Part shown: one piece after another, positions 34,263-47,345 of the stretch
Position numbering within the stretch: position 1 is the first letter of the stretch
Layout of the letters: the number at the start of each line of letters is the position of its first letter
Assembly: GCF_902635505.1 (NCBI RefSeq)
Contig: NC_045430.1
Coordinates: forward strand, 2,296,677 to 2,360,676
Length of the DNA stretch: 64,000 nucleotides
Direction: 5' to 3'
Source of the DNA: Sarcophilus harrisii
Taxonomy: Eukaryota; Chordata; Mammalia; Dasyuromorphia; Dasyuridae
Translations under genes and position numbers: made by a program
The notes under the pieces: model-generated
The model's database searches: none
Seen by the model: only the letters and a program-made list of their open reading frames with translations
What the model was told of the DNA's origin: nothing

Positions 34263-37200
34263 ATACCATCATGTCATCGGCAAAGAGTGATAATTTGGTT
34301 TCTTCATTGCCTATTCTTATTCCTTTAATCTCTTTCTCAGCTCTTTTCTAAAGTACCATTTCTAATACTATTAAATAGTAATGGTGATAGGGGCAACCTT
34401 TTTCACTCAGACTTATTGGGAATGGTTGCAGTTTGTTCCATTACATTGATGTACATGGTTTTAAATAGATCTTGAATTTTTAAGGGAAAAGTCCATTTTT
34501 CTATACTCTCAGTGTTTTAATTAGGAATGGATGTTGGATTTTATCAAATCTTTTTCTGCATCTATTGGATGATCATATGGTTTTGTTAATTTGACTAATG
34601 GCAATTATTTGATGTTTCTAATATTGAACCAGCCCCATTCCTGGTATAAATCCTACTTATCATAGTGTATTATCTTGGAATGATTTTCTACATTTTCTAA
34701 TATCTTATTTAAGATTTTAGCATCAATATTCATTAAGGAGATTGGTCTATAATTTTCTTTCTGTTTTCAGCCTACTGGTTTAGTATCAGTAATATCTGTG
34801 TCATAGAAGGAATTTGGTAGGACTCCTTCATTCCTATTTTATCAAATAATTTATATAGCATTAGGCCAATTGTTCTTAAATGTTTGGAAAATTCATGTAA
34901 ATCCATCTGGTCCTGGGGATTTTTCTTGGGACCGTTTAATTGCCTGTTCTATTTCTTTTCTGAAATGGGACTATTCAACATTTCTTCCTCCTTGTTAGTC
35001 GGAAGTCTATATTTTGAGTATCATCCATTTCATAGGTTATCAAAATGCATAAAGTTGACAAAATAACTCCTTATTATTTCTTAATTTCCTCTCATTGGTG
35101 GAAGGTTCTCCTTTTCATTTTTAGACTACTAATTTCTTTCCTCCTCCTTTTTCTAATCAGATTTACCAAAGGCTTATCTATTTTATTGTTTTATAGAACC
35201 AACTCTTAAGTTTTTAAAATTAGTCAATAAGTTTTTTTATTTCAATATTTTAATTCTCCTTTTTAATTTTAGAATTTCCAATTTTAGTATTTGATTGGGG
35301 TTTTAATTTATTTTTTTAGTTTTTTTGTTAAGCCAATTCAAATCTTTCTTTCTCTGTTTTATTCAAGTAAGCCTCTAAGGATATAAATTTCCTTTTTACC
35401 TTTCTGCATCCACAAATTTGGTATGATGTCTCATCATTGCATTATCTTAGTGAAATTATTATTGTATCTATAATTTGCTGCTTACCAATCATTCTTTAAG
35501 ATGAGTTTTTAGTTTCAATTACTTTTTGGTCTATTTCCCTAACTTTTGTTGAATGAAGTTTTTATTGCATTGATCTGAAAGAAAGCATTTACTATTTTCG
35601 CTTTCTTGCATTTTAATTTTAGGTCTTTATGTCCTAATATATGATAATTTTGAATAGGTTCCATGAACTGTAGGAAATATATTCCCTTTCTATCTCCATT
35701 CAATTTTCTCAAGGGTATAGGATAAATGGACTTTTCCTTAAAATAATCAGCACATCTTTTAAAACCATCAGTAAAATCATATGTAATGGAGACAAAACTG
35801 CAAACCATTCCAAAAGAATCTGGGGAAACAAGGTTCCCTATACCGTACTATTTAATATTGTATTAGAAACCTTCTATAGAATAAGAATGAAAAAGATTAA
35901 AGGAATAAGAATAGGCAATGAGGAAAGAATTATCCTCTTTGCCGATAATGATTATACTTAAGAAATCCCAGGATTCTCTAAGGTTACGAAATAATCCACA
36001 ACTTTAGCAAAGTTGCTGTTATAAAATAAACCCACATAAGTCATCGGCATTTTATATATCACTAAACAAATCCAACAGTCAGGTTACAAAGAATTCCATT
36101 TAAAGTAACTACTATATATAAATTTTGGAATCTATCTGCCAAGGAAAATCAAAACTTTATGAAAATTTACGACCACTTTTTCAACCAAATTAAGTCTGAT
36201 CTAACAATTGGAAAATATTAAATGCTCTTGGATAGGGCGAGCAAATATTAATAAAGATGACAATATTATAAACTAATCTATTATTTAGCCTATACCAATC
36301 AGATCCCAAAAACTATTTTATGACCTAGAAAAAATAAAACAAAGTTCATATGGAAAAACAAAAGGTCAAAATTTCAAGGGAATTAATGAAAAAATCAAAT
36401 GATGGTGGCTTAGCTGTACCAGATCTAAAATTATATTATAGACAGCAGTTACCAAAACTATTTGGATTGCTAAGAATAATTAGTTGATCAGTGGAATAGA
36501 TTGGGTTCAGGACAAAACAGTTAACAAATATAGCAACTAGTTCCTTTGGATAAACCAAAGATCCAGCTTTGGGATAAAACTTACTATTGATAAAATTGCT
36601 GGGAAAATTGAAACTAATATGGCAGAAACTAGGCATTGATCCATCTAACGCGTACACCAAATAAGGTCAAAATGGGTTCATGACTAGGCATAAGAATGAT
36701 TTAAAATTAGAGAACTAGGATAAGTTTTAATCTAGACCTGTGGAAGGGAAGGTCTTATGACCAAAAGAGAACTAGAGATCATTACTGATCAAAATGAAAA
36801 TTTCGATTATACCAAACTGAAAAGTTGTACAAACAAAACTAATCAGACAAAGATTAGAAGGAAGCAATAAATTGGGAAAATATTTTTACATCAAAGTTCT
36901 GATAAGGCTCATTTCAAAATATAAATTAACTCTAATTATAAAAAATCAACAATTCTCCAATTGAAAAATGGTCAAAGGATATAACAGACAATTTTCGATG
37001 AAGAAATTGAAACTATTTCTAGTCATATGAAAAGATGCTCCAAAAGTAATTATAATCAAGAAAGCAAATTAAGACAACTCTAAGATACCACTACACACCT
37101 TCTGATTGCTAAGATGAGAGGAAAAAATAATGAATTGTTGGAGAATGCGGAAAACTGGGACATTGATCATTGTGGTGGAGTTGAAAAAATCAACCATTTT

Positions 37201-37974
37201 GGAAAAAATTTGAACTAGCTCAAAAAGTTATCAAACTGTGCATACCTTTGATCCAGAGTGTTACTACTGGGATTATATCCAAAAATTATAAAGAAGGAAG
37301 GGACCTGTATTGACGAATTTTGTCAGCCCTTTTGTGTGGCTAAAACTGGAAATTGAATGGATGTCCATCAGTTGGAGAAATGGCTGAATAAATTGTGGTA
37401 TATGAATATTTGGAATATTACTGTTCTGTAAGAAATGCAACAGGATGATTTCAGAAAAGTCCTGGAAACTTACAGAACTGATGCTGAGTGAAATGAGCAG
37501 GACAGGGAGATCATTATAACCTTAACAAAATACTATATGATGACCAGTTCTGATGGACCAGGCCATCCTCATCAATGAGATCAACCAAATCATTCCTAAT
37601 GGAGCAGAATAACTGAACCATATTCCGAAAAAGAACTCTGGAGATGACAAAACCATTACATTGATTCCAATCCTATATTTATCACACCTGCATTTTGATT
37701 TCCTTCAAAGTAATTGTACAATATTTCAGAAGTCTGATTCTTTTTGTACAGAAAAATAACTTTGGTATATTTATTGGTATCTAATTTATATTTAATATAT
37801 TTAACATCTACTGGTCATCCTGCCATCTAGGGAGGGGGTGGGTAAAGGGAAAATTGAACAAGAGGTTTGGCAATTATTAATGCTGTAAAGTTACCTATGT
37901 ATATATATCCTGTAAATAAAAGGCTATTAAATTAAAAAAATAAAAATAAAAATAAATAAATAAAAAAAAGAAAA
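34263..37974 (+). mobile_element. Twin-primed (5'-inverted) L1, 3.7 kb
   Basis: The left part, 34263 to about 35705, is L1 ORF2 in reverse orientation and reaches the reverse-transcriptase active-site region at its outer edge. From about 35,706 the same element runs forward through the active-site region (near 35,935), the ORF2 C-terminus, the 3' UTR with the gccatctaggga block and an A-rich tail ending at 37,974. The two parts overlap by roughly 200 bp of L1 sequence. A perfect 18-bp duplication, GAAAACATGAGCACATGT, flanks the whole, showing a single insertion by twin priming. Both ORF2 parts carry many stops, so the element is dead. Confidence 0.93.
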
Positions 37975-37992
37975 GAAAACATGAGCACATGT
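37975..37992. repeat. Right target-site duplication of the twin-primed L1
   Basis: An 18-bp sequence identical to 34245-34262, directly after the A-rich tail. Confidence 0.93.
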
Positions 37993-38279
37993 CTAGAAAC
38001 AAAATGAATTGTGGGGAAATGGAATCATAATGGATTTGAAATCAAAGCCTGCTTCAAAATTTTTAAATTATTTTTCCTCTCATGGGGAAAAAGTAAAATG
38101 AAACTTGCATGCATAGTCAACCAAAACTGATTCTTACACTGCCTCCTCCAATAAATAGGACTCAGCTTGCACCCTGAGTCTATCATCTTTCTGTCTGGAG
38201 TTAAGTTGCAGTTTCATCAGGAACCTTCTGCAATTGTGTTTGATCATTGTGTTCAAGTCTGAAAGACTCTCAATGTTAA

Positions 38280-38640
38280 AAATACAGGTTTTTTTTTTCC
38301 TGTGGTTCTTAATATTTTGTATTAATCATAGAAATTTTCCTGTGTCTTTGAAATCATTTCTTTTATCATCCTTCTTGTATTTCTTATAACACAATGGCAA
38401 TTTCCTTATGTTCATATACCATATTTTGTTCTGTCATTCCCCATTTGGTCAGTATTCCTTTAGTTCCCATTTCTTTCAAAAAGAAATTGTTTTATTTTGT
38501 ATTTTATAAAAATTGTATATTTTTGAACATTTGGGTTCTTTATTTTAGTATATATTACAATATACTATATGAAACAGTATATATTCTTTATAATTTTAAG
38601 ATTGCTAAAATCAAAAAGGATGCATAATTTAGTCATTTTT
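38280..38640 (-). mobile_element. Old L1 fragment
   Basis: Poly(T)-led AT-rich sequence with a block resembling the reverse L1 'catataccat...cattccccatttg' motif. Diverged. Confidence 0.5.
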
Positions 38641-39070
38641 GGTACTCAATTTTAAAGTAATTTGCATTATGACTGATCTGAAAAAAGTTCTGTACAATGG
38701 CACATTAATTATCTTTCCTTAAGTTATAGCATCATGTCCTTATAGTTATATTTTAATTTGGAACAAGGAACATTGCTTTCTTTAAAAGCTCCTTTAATGC
38801 TTCATTTTTAACTCTGGGTTAGACTATAGGATTTCTGAGATGCCTTCTGACTCTGATTTTCTGTGATTGGTCTCAGAAGAAATTTAAGATCTGTGTTTAC
38901 TGGAGGAACAGGCTTGACTTTTCATATAGCTGCTTCCAGATTGAAAATTACACCAGGACTCCTCTGACTATGTTGTATGTCTTCAGCCAGATTGAGATTT
39001 GTGCTGTCTCTTTTATCTCTGTCCTACTACTCTTCTCTGTATAATAAAGATTAAATAAAGCACAGAGGAA

Positions 39071-39663
39071 CAGTAATTTCTGAGTTCAGATAATTAAAGC
39101 ATGCTAACTCACTATGTAGTTCTCTTAGAGAATTAAAATTATCTTACAGGAATTAAAAACAACAAAAACCAAAACAAAACAAAAAACAACACTGGTAAAA
39201 AGTGGTTTTCATTCCAAATTTGAAAATATTAAGTGATTAAAAATCTGGTTTTGATTCAAAAAGTAAATCAGTAGGACTAATGATTTCAGATGCCTAATCC
39301 CCAATATACATTAGAGTTTGATAAGCCTGAAGGGAAAAAGACACAAGTTAGAAGTGTTAAATGTCTGAAGGCGATTTGAACTCTAGATTTATTATAGAAA
39401 AACATGAATGTAGACTAGGAGAACAGAAAATCTGATGTAAACTTTAATCTTAATATATGAAAATAGGTAAAAATGTATAACACAATTTTAGCCTCCAATG
39501 TATAAATGAATGATCAGAGTTTATTTTAACTTTTTATAATTTTATTAAAGCTTTTCTTTCAAAAGATATGCATAGATAATTTTCAAAATTCACCTTTGTC
39601 TTCCAGATTTTTATCCCTCCTTGCTCCCTAGTCCCTCCCTTAGATGTCAAATAATACATTTTT
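39071..39663. repeat. Inverted duplicate (Dup2, copy at 39 kb)
   Basis: This is the reverse complement of 2351-2975. Homology stops at 39,663, inside or at the inversion joint of a small L1 insertion, while the L1-related DNA continues to the right only here. Confidence 0.9.
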
Positions 39664-39900
39664 CTATAAATCCCACACAAAAAGATCACATCACTATGTT
39701 CACTTATTTTTTTCTTTTTCTTTCTCTTGGTTTTTCCCTTTCGTTCTGATTTTTCTTTCCCAACACGATTCATATGGAAATATTTTTAAAATGAATATAC
39801 TTGTATTTTTTTCCTTTTTGATCTGATTTTTCTCGTGCAGCATGTTAATTTTGGAAATATGTATAGAATTTTGAAGAGCAATCTGACTATATGCTATAAT
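39530..39900 (-). mobile_element. Small L1 insertion, probably twin-primed
   Basis: 39530 to about 39650 is a reverse L1 3' end. It is followed directly by forward-oriented L1 3' UTR-like sequence (T/C-rich stretch and 'ttgatctgatttttctcgtgcagc') to about 39,900. That order fits a minus-strand element with an inverted 5' part. The left part is shared with Dup2. Confidence 0.6.
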
Positions 39901-41149
39901 AGTTTAAAAACAATTATGCTTCTTGCCCATTCTTTTGAAAATATAAACCTTGAAAGTTTTTTTTTTTAAGCTATTAAAAAGTACAATTGTCAATTTGTTT
40001 TTAGCCCACAAAACTGGTCTAAACAGTCTAAATGTCCCACAGAGAGTCAATAGAGCAGCATATTGCAATTAAGAGTAGACAAGTATGTAAGCTAAAGGAA
40101 TCTACAAGGACTTTTATGAAATGCAAAATAAAAAATTGAACCAATAGACTTTCACTTTGACTATATGAAAAGAACCCTTTTAGAGACAGAAAATGGCTGA
40201 AAAGTTGTTTACTTTATTCATTTATTTAAAATGTAAATTGGTGCAAAACAAGGTTAATTGATGGAATCTAAATTTCTTGAGGAAATTGTTCTTTTTTTAT
40301 TCCTCAGTATGTTGTTTTAATAGATATTTGTTGATGGACTGAATTGGTTGTATTAATGTTTACTATATAGTAAGTTATTTTTAAATTGCTTTACAGTCAA
40401 ATGTGGTAGTGGTCGGATGTTTCATTGCTACCAGGAGAAATGAATCTGATGGATTTAACAAATTCAAATATTCTGGTGCCTCAACATCCTAGTTACCAAT
40501 ATGATGAGCTCCCAGGAGGGGTTAGGAGCAGAGTCAGACCTAGGTTGGAGGCAGTGAGGTCAAAACTTAATAGGACTCCATGCTCTTCCATCTAGTCTCA
40601 GAAATAAAACAAAAAGTCCCTTCCCCTGCATAATGACAGCACAAAGAAAGGGCTTTAATACGGGGGTCAAAGGTACTCACAGAATCTAATAAAGTGATAT
40701 TTAGAAGCCGGACTTAGACAAATTATTGGGTACTTAGACAAATTCTTTCTAATATTAGAATTGCCAGATGTAGAACCAGAAAAGTTGACTTCTCTTAAAA
40801 AGATGTAAAACTCAAAAATAAAGAAAGAAAAAAAAAAAGATGTAAAACTCCATAGCCCTCAAAAGACTTAAATTTCGACATATATACATTTAGACAAAAC
40901 ACTTCATGTAATTAGACAAAACAGAGAAAATTACCAAAAAAGTTTCCCCCATTTATACAAGGGTGAACTCGCTCAGAGGTTACCACCCTGCTACCGGGGA
41001 GGAGGGGATGCTCATATAGGAGACATATATCACAGCTCGAGCATCTCCCTAGAGGAGATTAAAGAGCTCCTAAAGTCCTCTAATGATATCAGTAGAGTTG
41101 ATTGATCGGAGTGTTTTTGGCTGAGCTGAGTGGATAACACTTTACTGTT
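39901..41149. other. No gene recognised
   Basis: AT-rich DNA. 40,965-41,150 is moderately GC-rich with CpGs and could be an LTR remnant, but ends are not visible. Confidence 0.4.
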
Positions 41150-42090
41150 AAAATAATTTAATATTTTCCCCAATTAAACATGTAAAAGAATTTTTAAGGT
41201 ATTTAAAAAAAAATTTGAGTTCCAAATTCTTTTCCTTCCCCTGTTTCCCCTCATGGAGAAAACAAGCAATTTGATATAGGTTATATCTGTGCAGTCATGC
41301 AAAGCATATTTCCACATTAGTCATGTGAAAGAAAGACTTCCCCAAAAAAAGAAAGTTAAAAGACAAAAATATGCTTTATACCATGTTCAGACTCCCAATT
41401 CTTTCTCTGGAGATTATTACCTTTATTACCATAATTTCTTTGGAACTGTCGTGGATTGTTGTATTGCTAAAGATAGTTAAATCGTTCACAGCTGATATGA
41501 TCTCCTGTTCTACCTGTTCTACTCATTACACTTTGTATCAGATGTCTTTTTAAGTATTTCTGAGAGCATCCTGCTCATCATTTCTTACAGTACAATAATA
41601 TTCCATCACAATGCTAAACAACTTTAGCTATTTTCCATTGATGGTTAATCCGGCTTCCTTCTTTCTGCTATAAATTATTTATAATATAGCCTTTGTGTGT
41701 GTGTGTGTGTTTTCACGGGTCAGATCTAACCATGGTCTTTGAGCAAAGGTAAGGCGGATTTTATATTTTGTAGGATATTCTAAATTTTCCGAATGGTCAA
41801 TCTGTGTTTCAATTTTTCCACATTCTGGTCAACATTCATTATTTTTCTTTTCTGTCATATTTGCCAATCTGTTAGGTGTGAGGTGATACATCAGAGGTGT
41901 TGTAATTTGCATTCTCTAATCAATAGTGATTTAGAGCATTTTTTCATATGATTATAGATAGCTTTGATTCCTTCCTTTTGAAAACTGCCTGTTATATCCT
42001 CTGACCTTTTAGTCAAAGGTTCTTATTTTTACAAATTTGATTTGGTGCTCTATATATTGGAAAATGAAGCCTTTTATGAGAAAACTTGTT
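41150..42090 (-). mobile_element. L1 3' UTR and ORF2 C-terminal fragment
   Basis: Reverse-complement L1: 3' UTR with 'gagttccaaattcttttcc' and 'ggttatatctgtgcagtcat', then the ORF2 end with 'acaataatattccatcac', 'aatctgttaggtgtgaggtg' and 'caatagtgatttagagcat'. A (GT)n patch sits at 41,693-41,711. Confidence 0.85.
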
Positions 42091-42924
42091 ATATAGATTT
42101 AAAAATAATTATAATTACTGTTTTCCTCAGTAATTTCCTCCATCTCATTTATCTTACTCTCTCCTTTCATGAGTCTTGTGTTTAAAGAAACAGTACTTTT
42201 AAACACAAGGTTAAGCCCGACTTAAAATTCCACTTCATACTTAAGGAAACACATTTCCTAAGCCCAATGTAGTTGTACACCACTTGAGACTGAGAACTGT
42301 AAAGAAAAGAGGAATATTCTGGAGGGAAAAGCGATGCAAAAAAAAAGAGATTATCAAGGCGATTTTGACAAGTTCATTTCTCTAGGAGTTTTATACAAAT
42401 GACACTTTTAAAAATCATGACTTTAAACTCTTTAAGGGCAATTATGAGTTAAGTTCAGTACCCGTAGAATGGACACTATAATTTCCAATTTGCAAATAAA
42501 GAAAACTTATGTCTAAGGTCTGCTTATTTAGATGTTGTTTATGTAGTAGAAACTGATATAGGCCTGTGAAAATCTACTTTGACGATGTTAAATATTTTTC
42601 AACTAAGTATCTGGATCTGTTATTTTATTGGTGTGAAAACTCACTTGGTGATGTCAAAACACTCTCCTGATGTGCCTAGAATAACATTTGTTTATGTATA
42701 TAAAAGCCCTTTCAAAGCTAATCTAATTTGGAAACTAAAATTGCTTTTTCACACGTACACAAATGTGGAAATGTATTGAGAATCAGAGTTATTGCACATC
42801 CTGCCACCAAATTGCAGTTTTTATGGCTCCTGACCTATGGGCTTATCATTTAGGAGTGTATTTGTACTAAATTCTTAGCTTCAGAACAGAAACAGTACAC
42901 TTATAACAATAATTTATATTCTCA

Positions 42925-43520
42925 TATATAGTATTTTATTTTCCAATTTCATGTAAAAACAAATCTTTATATTTATTTTAATGAAATTTTGAGTTCCAAA
43001 TTTTCCCTAAGATGGTATGTGATATAGGTTGTATATGTGCAGTCATGTAAAACTATTAGTCATGTTGTGAAAGAAGAAAAGGTTTACAAACCAATTTGAA
43101 AAAAAAAACAAAAAATATTGAAAATAGAAGATTTAATCTGCATTCAGACTCCAAAATTCGTCCTCTGGATGTTTTCTTGTCTCATTTTATTCCTGAGAAG
43201 AGTTAACGCTAATTGTAGTTGATCATTGCACAATGTTGCTCTTGTTATGCATTGGTTCTGCTCATTTAATTTTTCTGCATATATATTTATATAATTGTCT
43301 TTTAAAAATGTTTTTATTAAAGCTTTTTATTTACAAAACATATGCAAGGGTAATTTTTCAATACTGACCCTTGCAAAACGTGTTCCAAATTACCCTCCCC
43401 CACTCCATCTTCCTAGATGGCAGGTAGTCCAATACATCCTAAATATGTTAAGATCTATATTAAATCCGATACACACACGTTTGTACTGTTATCTTGCTAC
43501 AAAAGAAAAAATGGATCAGG
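42925..43520 (-). mobile_element. Two adjacent L1 3' fragments
   Basis: 42925-43300 is reverse L1 3' UTR of the same type as at 41 kb. 43306-43520 is a different L1 3' end (poly(T), 'aaagctttttatttac', then the 'cttcctagatggcagg' block). Confidence 0.8.
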
Positions 43521-43959
43521 AAGGAGCAGAGTCCAAACCTTGTAGCCAACACACATTCCCATTCTCTTTTTTTTTTTCTTTTTTCTTAAGGTCCCAGAAA
43601 AGGGAGGGAGAAGCAGGAGGTACTTATGAATCAGAGAAAGAAGAGACCTTCAGACTTTGCTCCAACTCCAAGACATTTATCTAAAGCCCACTTTTAAGAG
43701 CTGAAACCTTGTACCAAACAGGTATGCGTGTCCCTTTTGTTTTGTTTGTTTGTTTAGTTTTATAATGTCCCAGGAGGGAGAGAGACGGGCAGGGGAGGTC
43801 TGTGGGTTTGGGGAAGAAGGGCGATTTCTAAACTCTCCTAAAAGCCCAAGAGAATTCCCAAAGCCCACTTTTAACAAATCAAGTCTTGCCTCAAACAGAC
43901 AAACATGTTTTTTTCTGCCTGAGCTCCAATAAAATTTTTAAAGTCCGTTTATTTCATTT

Positions 43960-44030
43960 TAGATGAAAGCTTTTTATTTACAAAAGATGCAGGGACAGTT
44001 CTTCCACATTAACCCTGGCAAGTTTACTTA
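43960..44030 (-). mobile_element. Tiny L1 3' end fragment
   Basis: 'gaaagctttttatttacaaa' followed by a decayed copy of the same 3' end seen at 43.3 kb. Confidence 0.55.
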
Positions 44031-44479
44031 CCAAACAGGTCGCTTAAAGCAAATCGTTAAGAAGCACTGGAAAGAAATTGACGGAAAACACCCAGCCCTG
44101 GCAGAAAGCTTTCCAGCGTTGATGATTTTGGCAGCATGTTCTTGTCCTAGGACTTTGCCCGCATCTTTTCACTACTGACAGTGCCCCCTGGAACCGAGGT
44201 ATCCATATAAGCAGGCTCTGGCACCCCAGGAAACCAGAGCTAATTATCTGAGTGATTTGAGCTTTAGTTTCTTTTTATTTGCTTCCATCAGGCACCAAGC
44301 ACATCCGCACACACCCCTTCTCCAAGTAATAGCTCAAAATAATGGAGACAGGAAGGAGGAAGGCTCTGAATTGGGGGAGATGCTGGGGCCGAGTCTCTAG
44401 GTTAGAATCCCTCAGAGTGGGGCCCCTCAGTTAGGTCTTCCTCCCCCTGTATCTTACAACCGTCAAGGCCAGGGGGTCT

Positions 44480-45545
44480 CGCTGTCTCTCCGTCATCTTT
44501 AAAGCGCGCACAGACACAAAACAAGGATCCCCCCGGCCAGAGCGCTTTCCCTCCAGGCACGTTTAAATACAGCCTCCTGGTACAGACTGGGAGCATCCAG
44601 CCCAGGGAAAATGATCGGGGTGACGCGGCTCGGCCCCTGCGGGTGCCAGGCAAGGACGCTCCCTTTCCAAGCTCCGGGACAAGCTGACACTGGTCCTCGG
44701 ACCCGGTGCAGGCTAGAGGTGACGCCATCAAAGGTCCGGGCTGCCTCCTGGTGGAGAGGGAGAAGGAGGAGACGGGCCGGGAGGGGATGCTGGCCTGGGA
44801 CTGGACCCCTAAGTGGCTGCGTTGTCACTGCGGCGGGAAAGGGTTAGAGGGGGAAATAGGAAAGGAGGGCTGGCGTCGGGTCCCCCTGCACAATCCTACA
44901 ATTCTTCAGCTCCTTCTTCTTCTTTTTCTTCTCCGCCTCTGGACGCCCCCTACCCCCGTCTCCCACCCCCTTTCCCCAACTGGAGGCGAGGAGTATTCTA
45001 GAAGGAGTTTGGACTGGGGCGAGAGGGGCGGCGAGAAGGGGGGTTGGAGAGAGAAAAAACTCCTCCCCCCCTCGGGGGGGGGGGGGGGGGGGGGGGGGGA
45101 ACCAGGTGAACAGGGAACTAGAAGGTGGAGAAGGGGAAGGGGGGAGGGGGCGGGGTGGAGTGGGGAGGGGGCAGGGGCAGAAAAAGAAATCCGAAGGAGA
45201 GAACTGCAGTCCAGCTGCAGCTGTCAACAGCCTTGGTCTCCGCGAAGGCGGGGGGAGGGGAGGGGGGCGTGCGCGAAGCAGCGTCAGCGCAATAAGCTCT
45301 TGGGCCCGGCTTCTCCTCCTCTTCCCCTCTGCGCTAGTGCGGGGCCACCCCCTGCCCACCCCGCTTTTCGGCCCCCCCCCCATTTCTCCAGCCCTTTCCT
45401 CCCCCTGTCATTTTGAAAAGCCTCTGTCCGCGTGGGCTGCGGAGGAAGGAAAACTGCAAAAGAGGCGAGAGAAGACTGGCTCCCACAACTTGAAAGAGGC
45501 GCAGTCGGCACCAGCTGATACCGTGAAGAAGGGATGGATTGGGGT
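44480..45545. promoter_or_regulatory. CpG-rich candidate promoter
   Basis: The only stretch of the window dense in G+C and CpG over about 1 kb. It contains GC boxes (GGGGCGGGG at about 45,147; GGGGCGGC at about 45,024), a polypurine belt and several CpG clusters (for example 'gcgtgcgcgaagcagcgtca' near 45,268). No TATA was seen. It looks like a CpG-island promoter with 5' UTR, but I recognise no coding exon in either direction, so orientation and gene are unknown. Confidence 0.55.
45074..45099 (+). repeat. Run of 26 G
   Basis: An uninterrupted homopolymer inside the CpG-rich block, preceded by CCCCCCCTC. It could fold as G-quadruplex DNA; the exact length is prone to sequencing error. Confidence 0.95.
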
Positions 45546-45689
45546 CCTCACATCCCTTCTTTCAGATGGAGCTTTATGGCGATGATCTTGTTAATTCCCT
45601 TTCTCATTCTTTTCCGTGTCTGCTGGTGCTTTCCGTTGACATTGGTGTAGTCCCTGGGTCTCGTTTTCTTGGCTCTGCTTATTCCATTC

Positions 45690-46660
45690 TCCCTCAGTTC
45701 CTATAAATCTTTCCATCCTTTGTATTCATCACATAGATCATTTTTATTACAACACACCGATACTCTGTTACACTTGGGTACCAAGATTTATCCAGACATT
45801 GCTTCTACCTTGTTTCCACTCCTCTGCCTGCACAGAAAGTGTTGCTGATAAATATTTAGGTGTGTGTGGGGAGGGGGATTTTTTTCCCCTATCAATAGCT
45901 TTTGGGGGCTTGAAATCCAGGAAGTGAGTTTTTGATTGAAAAGACAAGAACAGTTTCGTTAGTTTACTTGTAAAATTCTGTGTTGCTTTTCAAAATGCTC
46001 TTGCCGTTCTTCAGTTCCAGCAGCAATGTATCAGTGCACCTGTCATTCCACAATCTGAACAAGCCAGAGAACTCCCATATGGTTTTTGTCATTTTCTGCC
46101 AACTTGCAGGATGTAACATGAAACCTCGGGGTTGTTTTGATACCCATTTCTCTTCTTAGTGATTAGGAGTATTTTTTAACTCCTGTTAGTGTTGACCATT
46201 TCTCTCTTGGGGAATGTCTGTTTTATAAACACAAATACATGCATATGTGTAAATTATAAATATATATTTTACATATTTTGATACAAACTTTTGTTAGGCA
46301 AATTGAATATTAAGATTTCCCCCATTTGACCACCTTGTTTTTTTAATTCTAGATTCATTCATTTTGTCTGTGCAGATGCTTTCCAATTTCATGCAATCCA
46401 CACTCCCTATTTCATCCTTTCTCATTATCCCATCTCTTCTTTTATTAAATATACTTTTCCTAACCATAGTTGTGACAAGCATATGATCTGCTTCTCATCT
46501 ACATTTTCCTGATCATTCATATTAAGGTCACATATCCATTTAGAATGTATTATAGAGGTGTGGGTCTAAACTCATTTCTGCCAGATTATTTTCCAATTTT
46601 CTCTACAATTGTTTTTGTGTATTTCTTTGCTCAATTAATTTTATGTTTTCCACTTTATCT
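45690..46660 (-). mobile_element. Old L1 ORF2 fragment
   Basis: Diverged reverse L1 ORF2 C-terminal half: 'agtattccatc'-like blocks, 'gttccagcagcaatgtatcagtg', 'gtttataa', then 'cattttgtctgtgcagatgc'. It begins right after the CpG-rich region. Confidence 0.7.
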
Positions 46661-47209
46661 TGAAAGCCAGATCAGAGACCTTATACCTAAAAGAAGCTCA
46701 CGTGAAATAAATGGAGAAAAAATTACCAATATCAGTCCAATCGGCAGCCTTCTCTGGTGTCCATAGCAGTAGCGAGATGCAAAAACCCTTACTCAGAGAG
46801 TGCTGAATTACCATCCCTAAAACAAACAGTGTTATTTTCTCCTAGGAGATATCTTTTGTTACTTGGAATAGAGTCACAAGCATTTCCCATCCCATGGGTG
46901 GTGGAAAAAACAGAGAAGGAACCGTTGTTTAACACAGAAATGTGCAGTACAAGGCTGGAGGAAAATCTCCTTGGGTACATTCAATTCAATTTGACAAGTG
47001 TTTGTTAAGCACCTTCTATGTTCCAGGTACCAAGTTTAGTTTGGGGGAGCAGAAAGATAAAAAAAGTTAGTGTCTGCCTTTCTGTCTTTCAATCAAATGG
47101 TAGTGACAAGAAGCACATGTGCACATAAAAAACCCCACATGCACACACAAAACACATACAGAGTTGAGATACTCTACAAAATTTTAAAATGTAATGTAAA
47201 TATTAGCTA

Positions 47210-47345
47210 CTATTATCATCAACATCACCATAACTACCACAACCATAACCATCACCATTACCATCATCATCATCACCATCATTCTCATCATCATCATCAC
47301 CATCATTCTCTTCCTCCTCCTCCTCCTCCTCCTCATTATCATCAT
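47210..47345. repeat. (CAT)n/(CCT)n trinucleotide array
   Basis: ACC/ATC/CAT triplets change to a pure CCT run near 47,310-47,333, then return to ATC. The forward reading gives a His-rich and Pro-rich frame that is not a gene. Confidence 0.93.

Noticed and set aside
43295-43684. 129-codon frame starting MSFKNVFIKAFYL
   Set aside because: It runs through a reverse L1 3' end and a T/C-rich tract.
44706-45416. 236-codon open frame through the CpG-rich block
   Set aside because: Composition is Gly/Arg/Glu low-complexity forced by GC-rich purine sequence, it runs through the G26 tract, and the other strand is just as open (Pro/Ser-rich). No domain is visible.
45576-45650. Secreted micropeptide of 24 residues
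   Set aside because: Too short to support alone, with no family match; kept only as a remark under the CpG-rich region.
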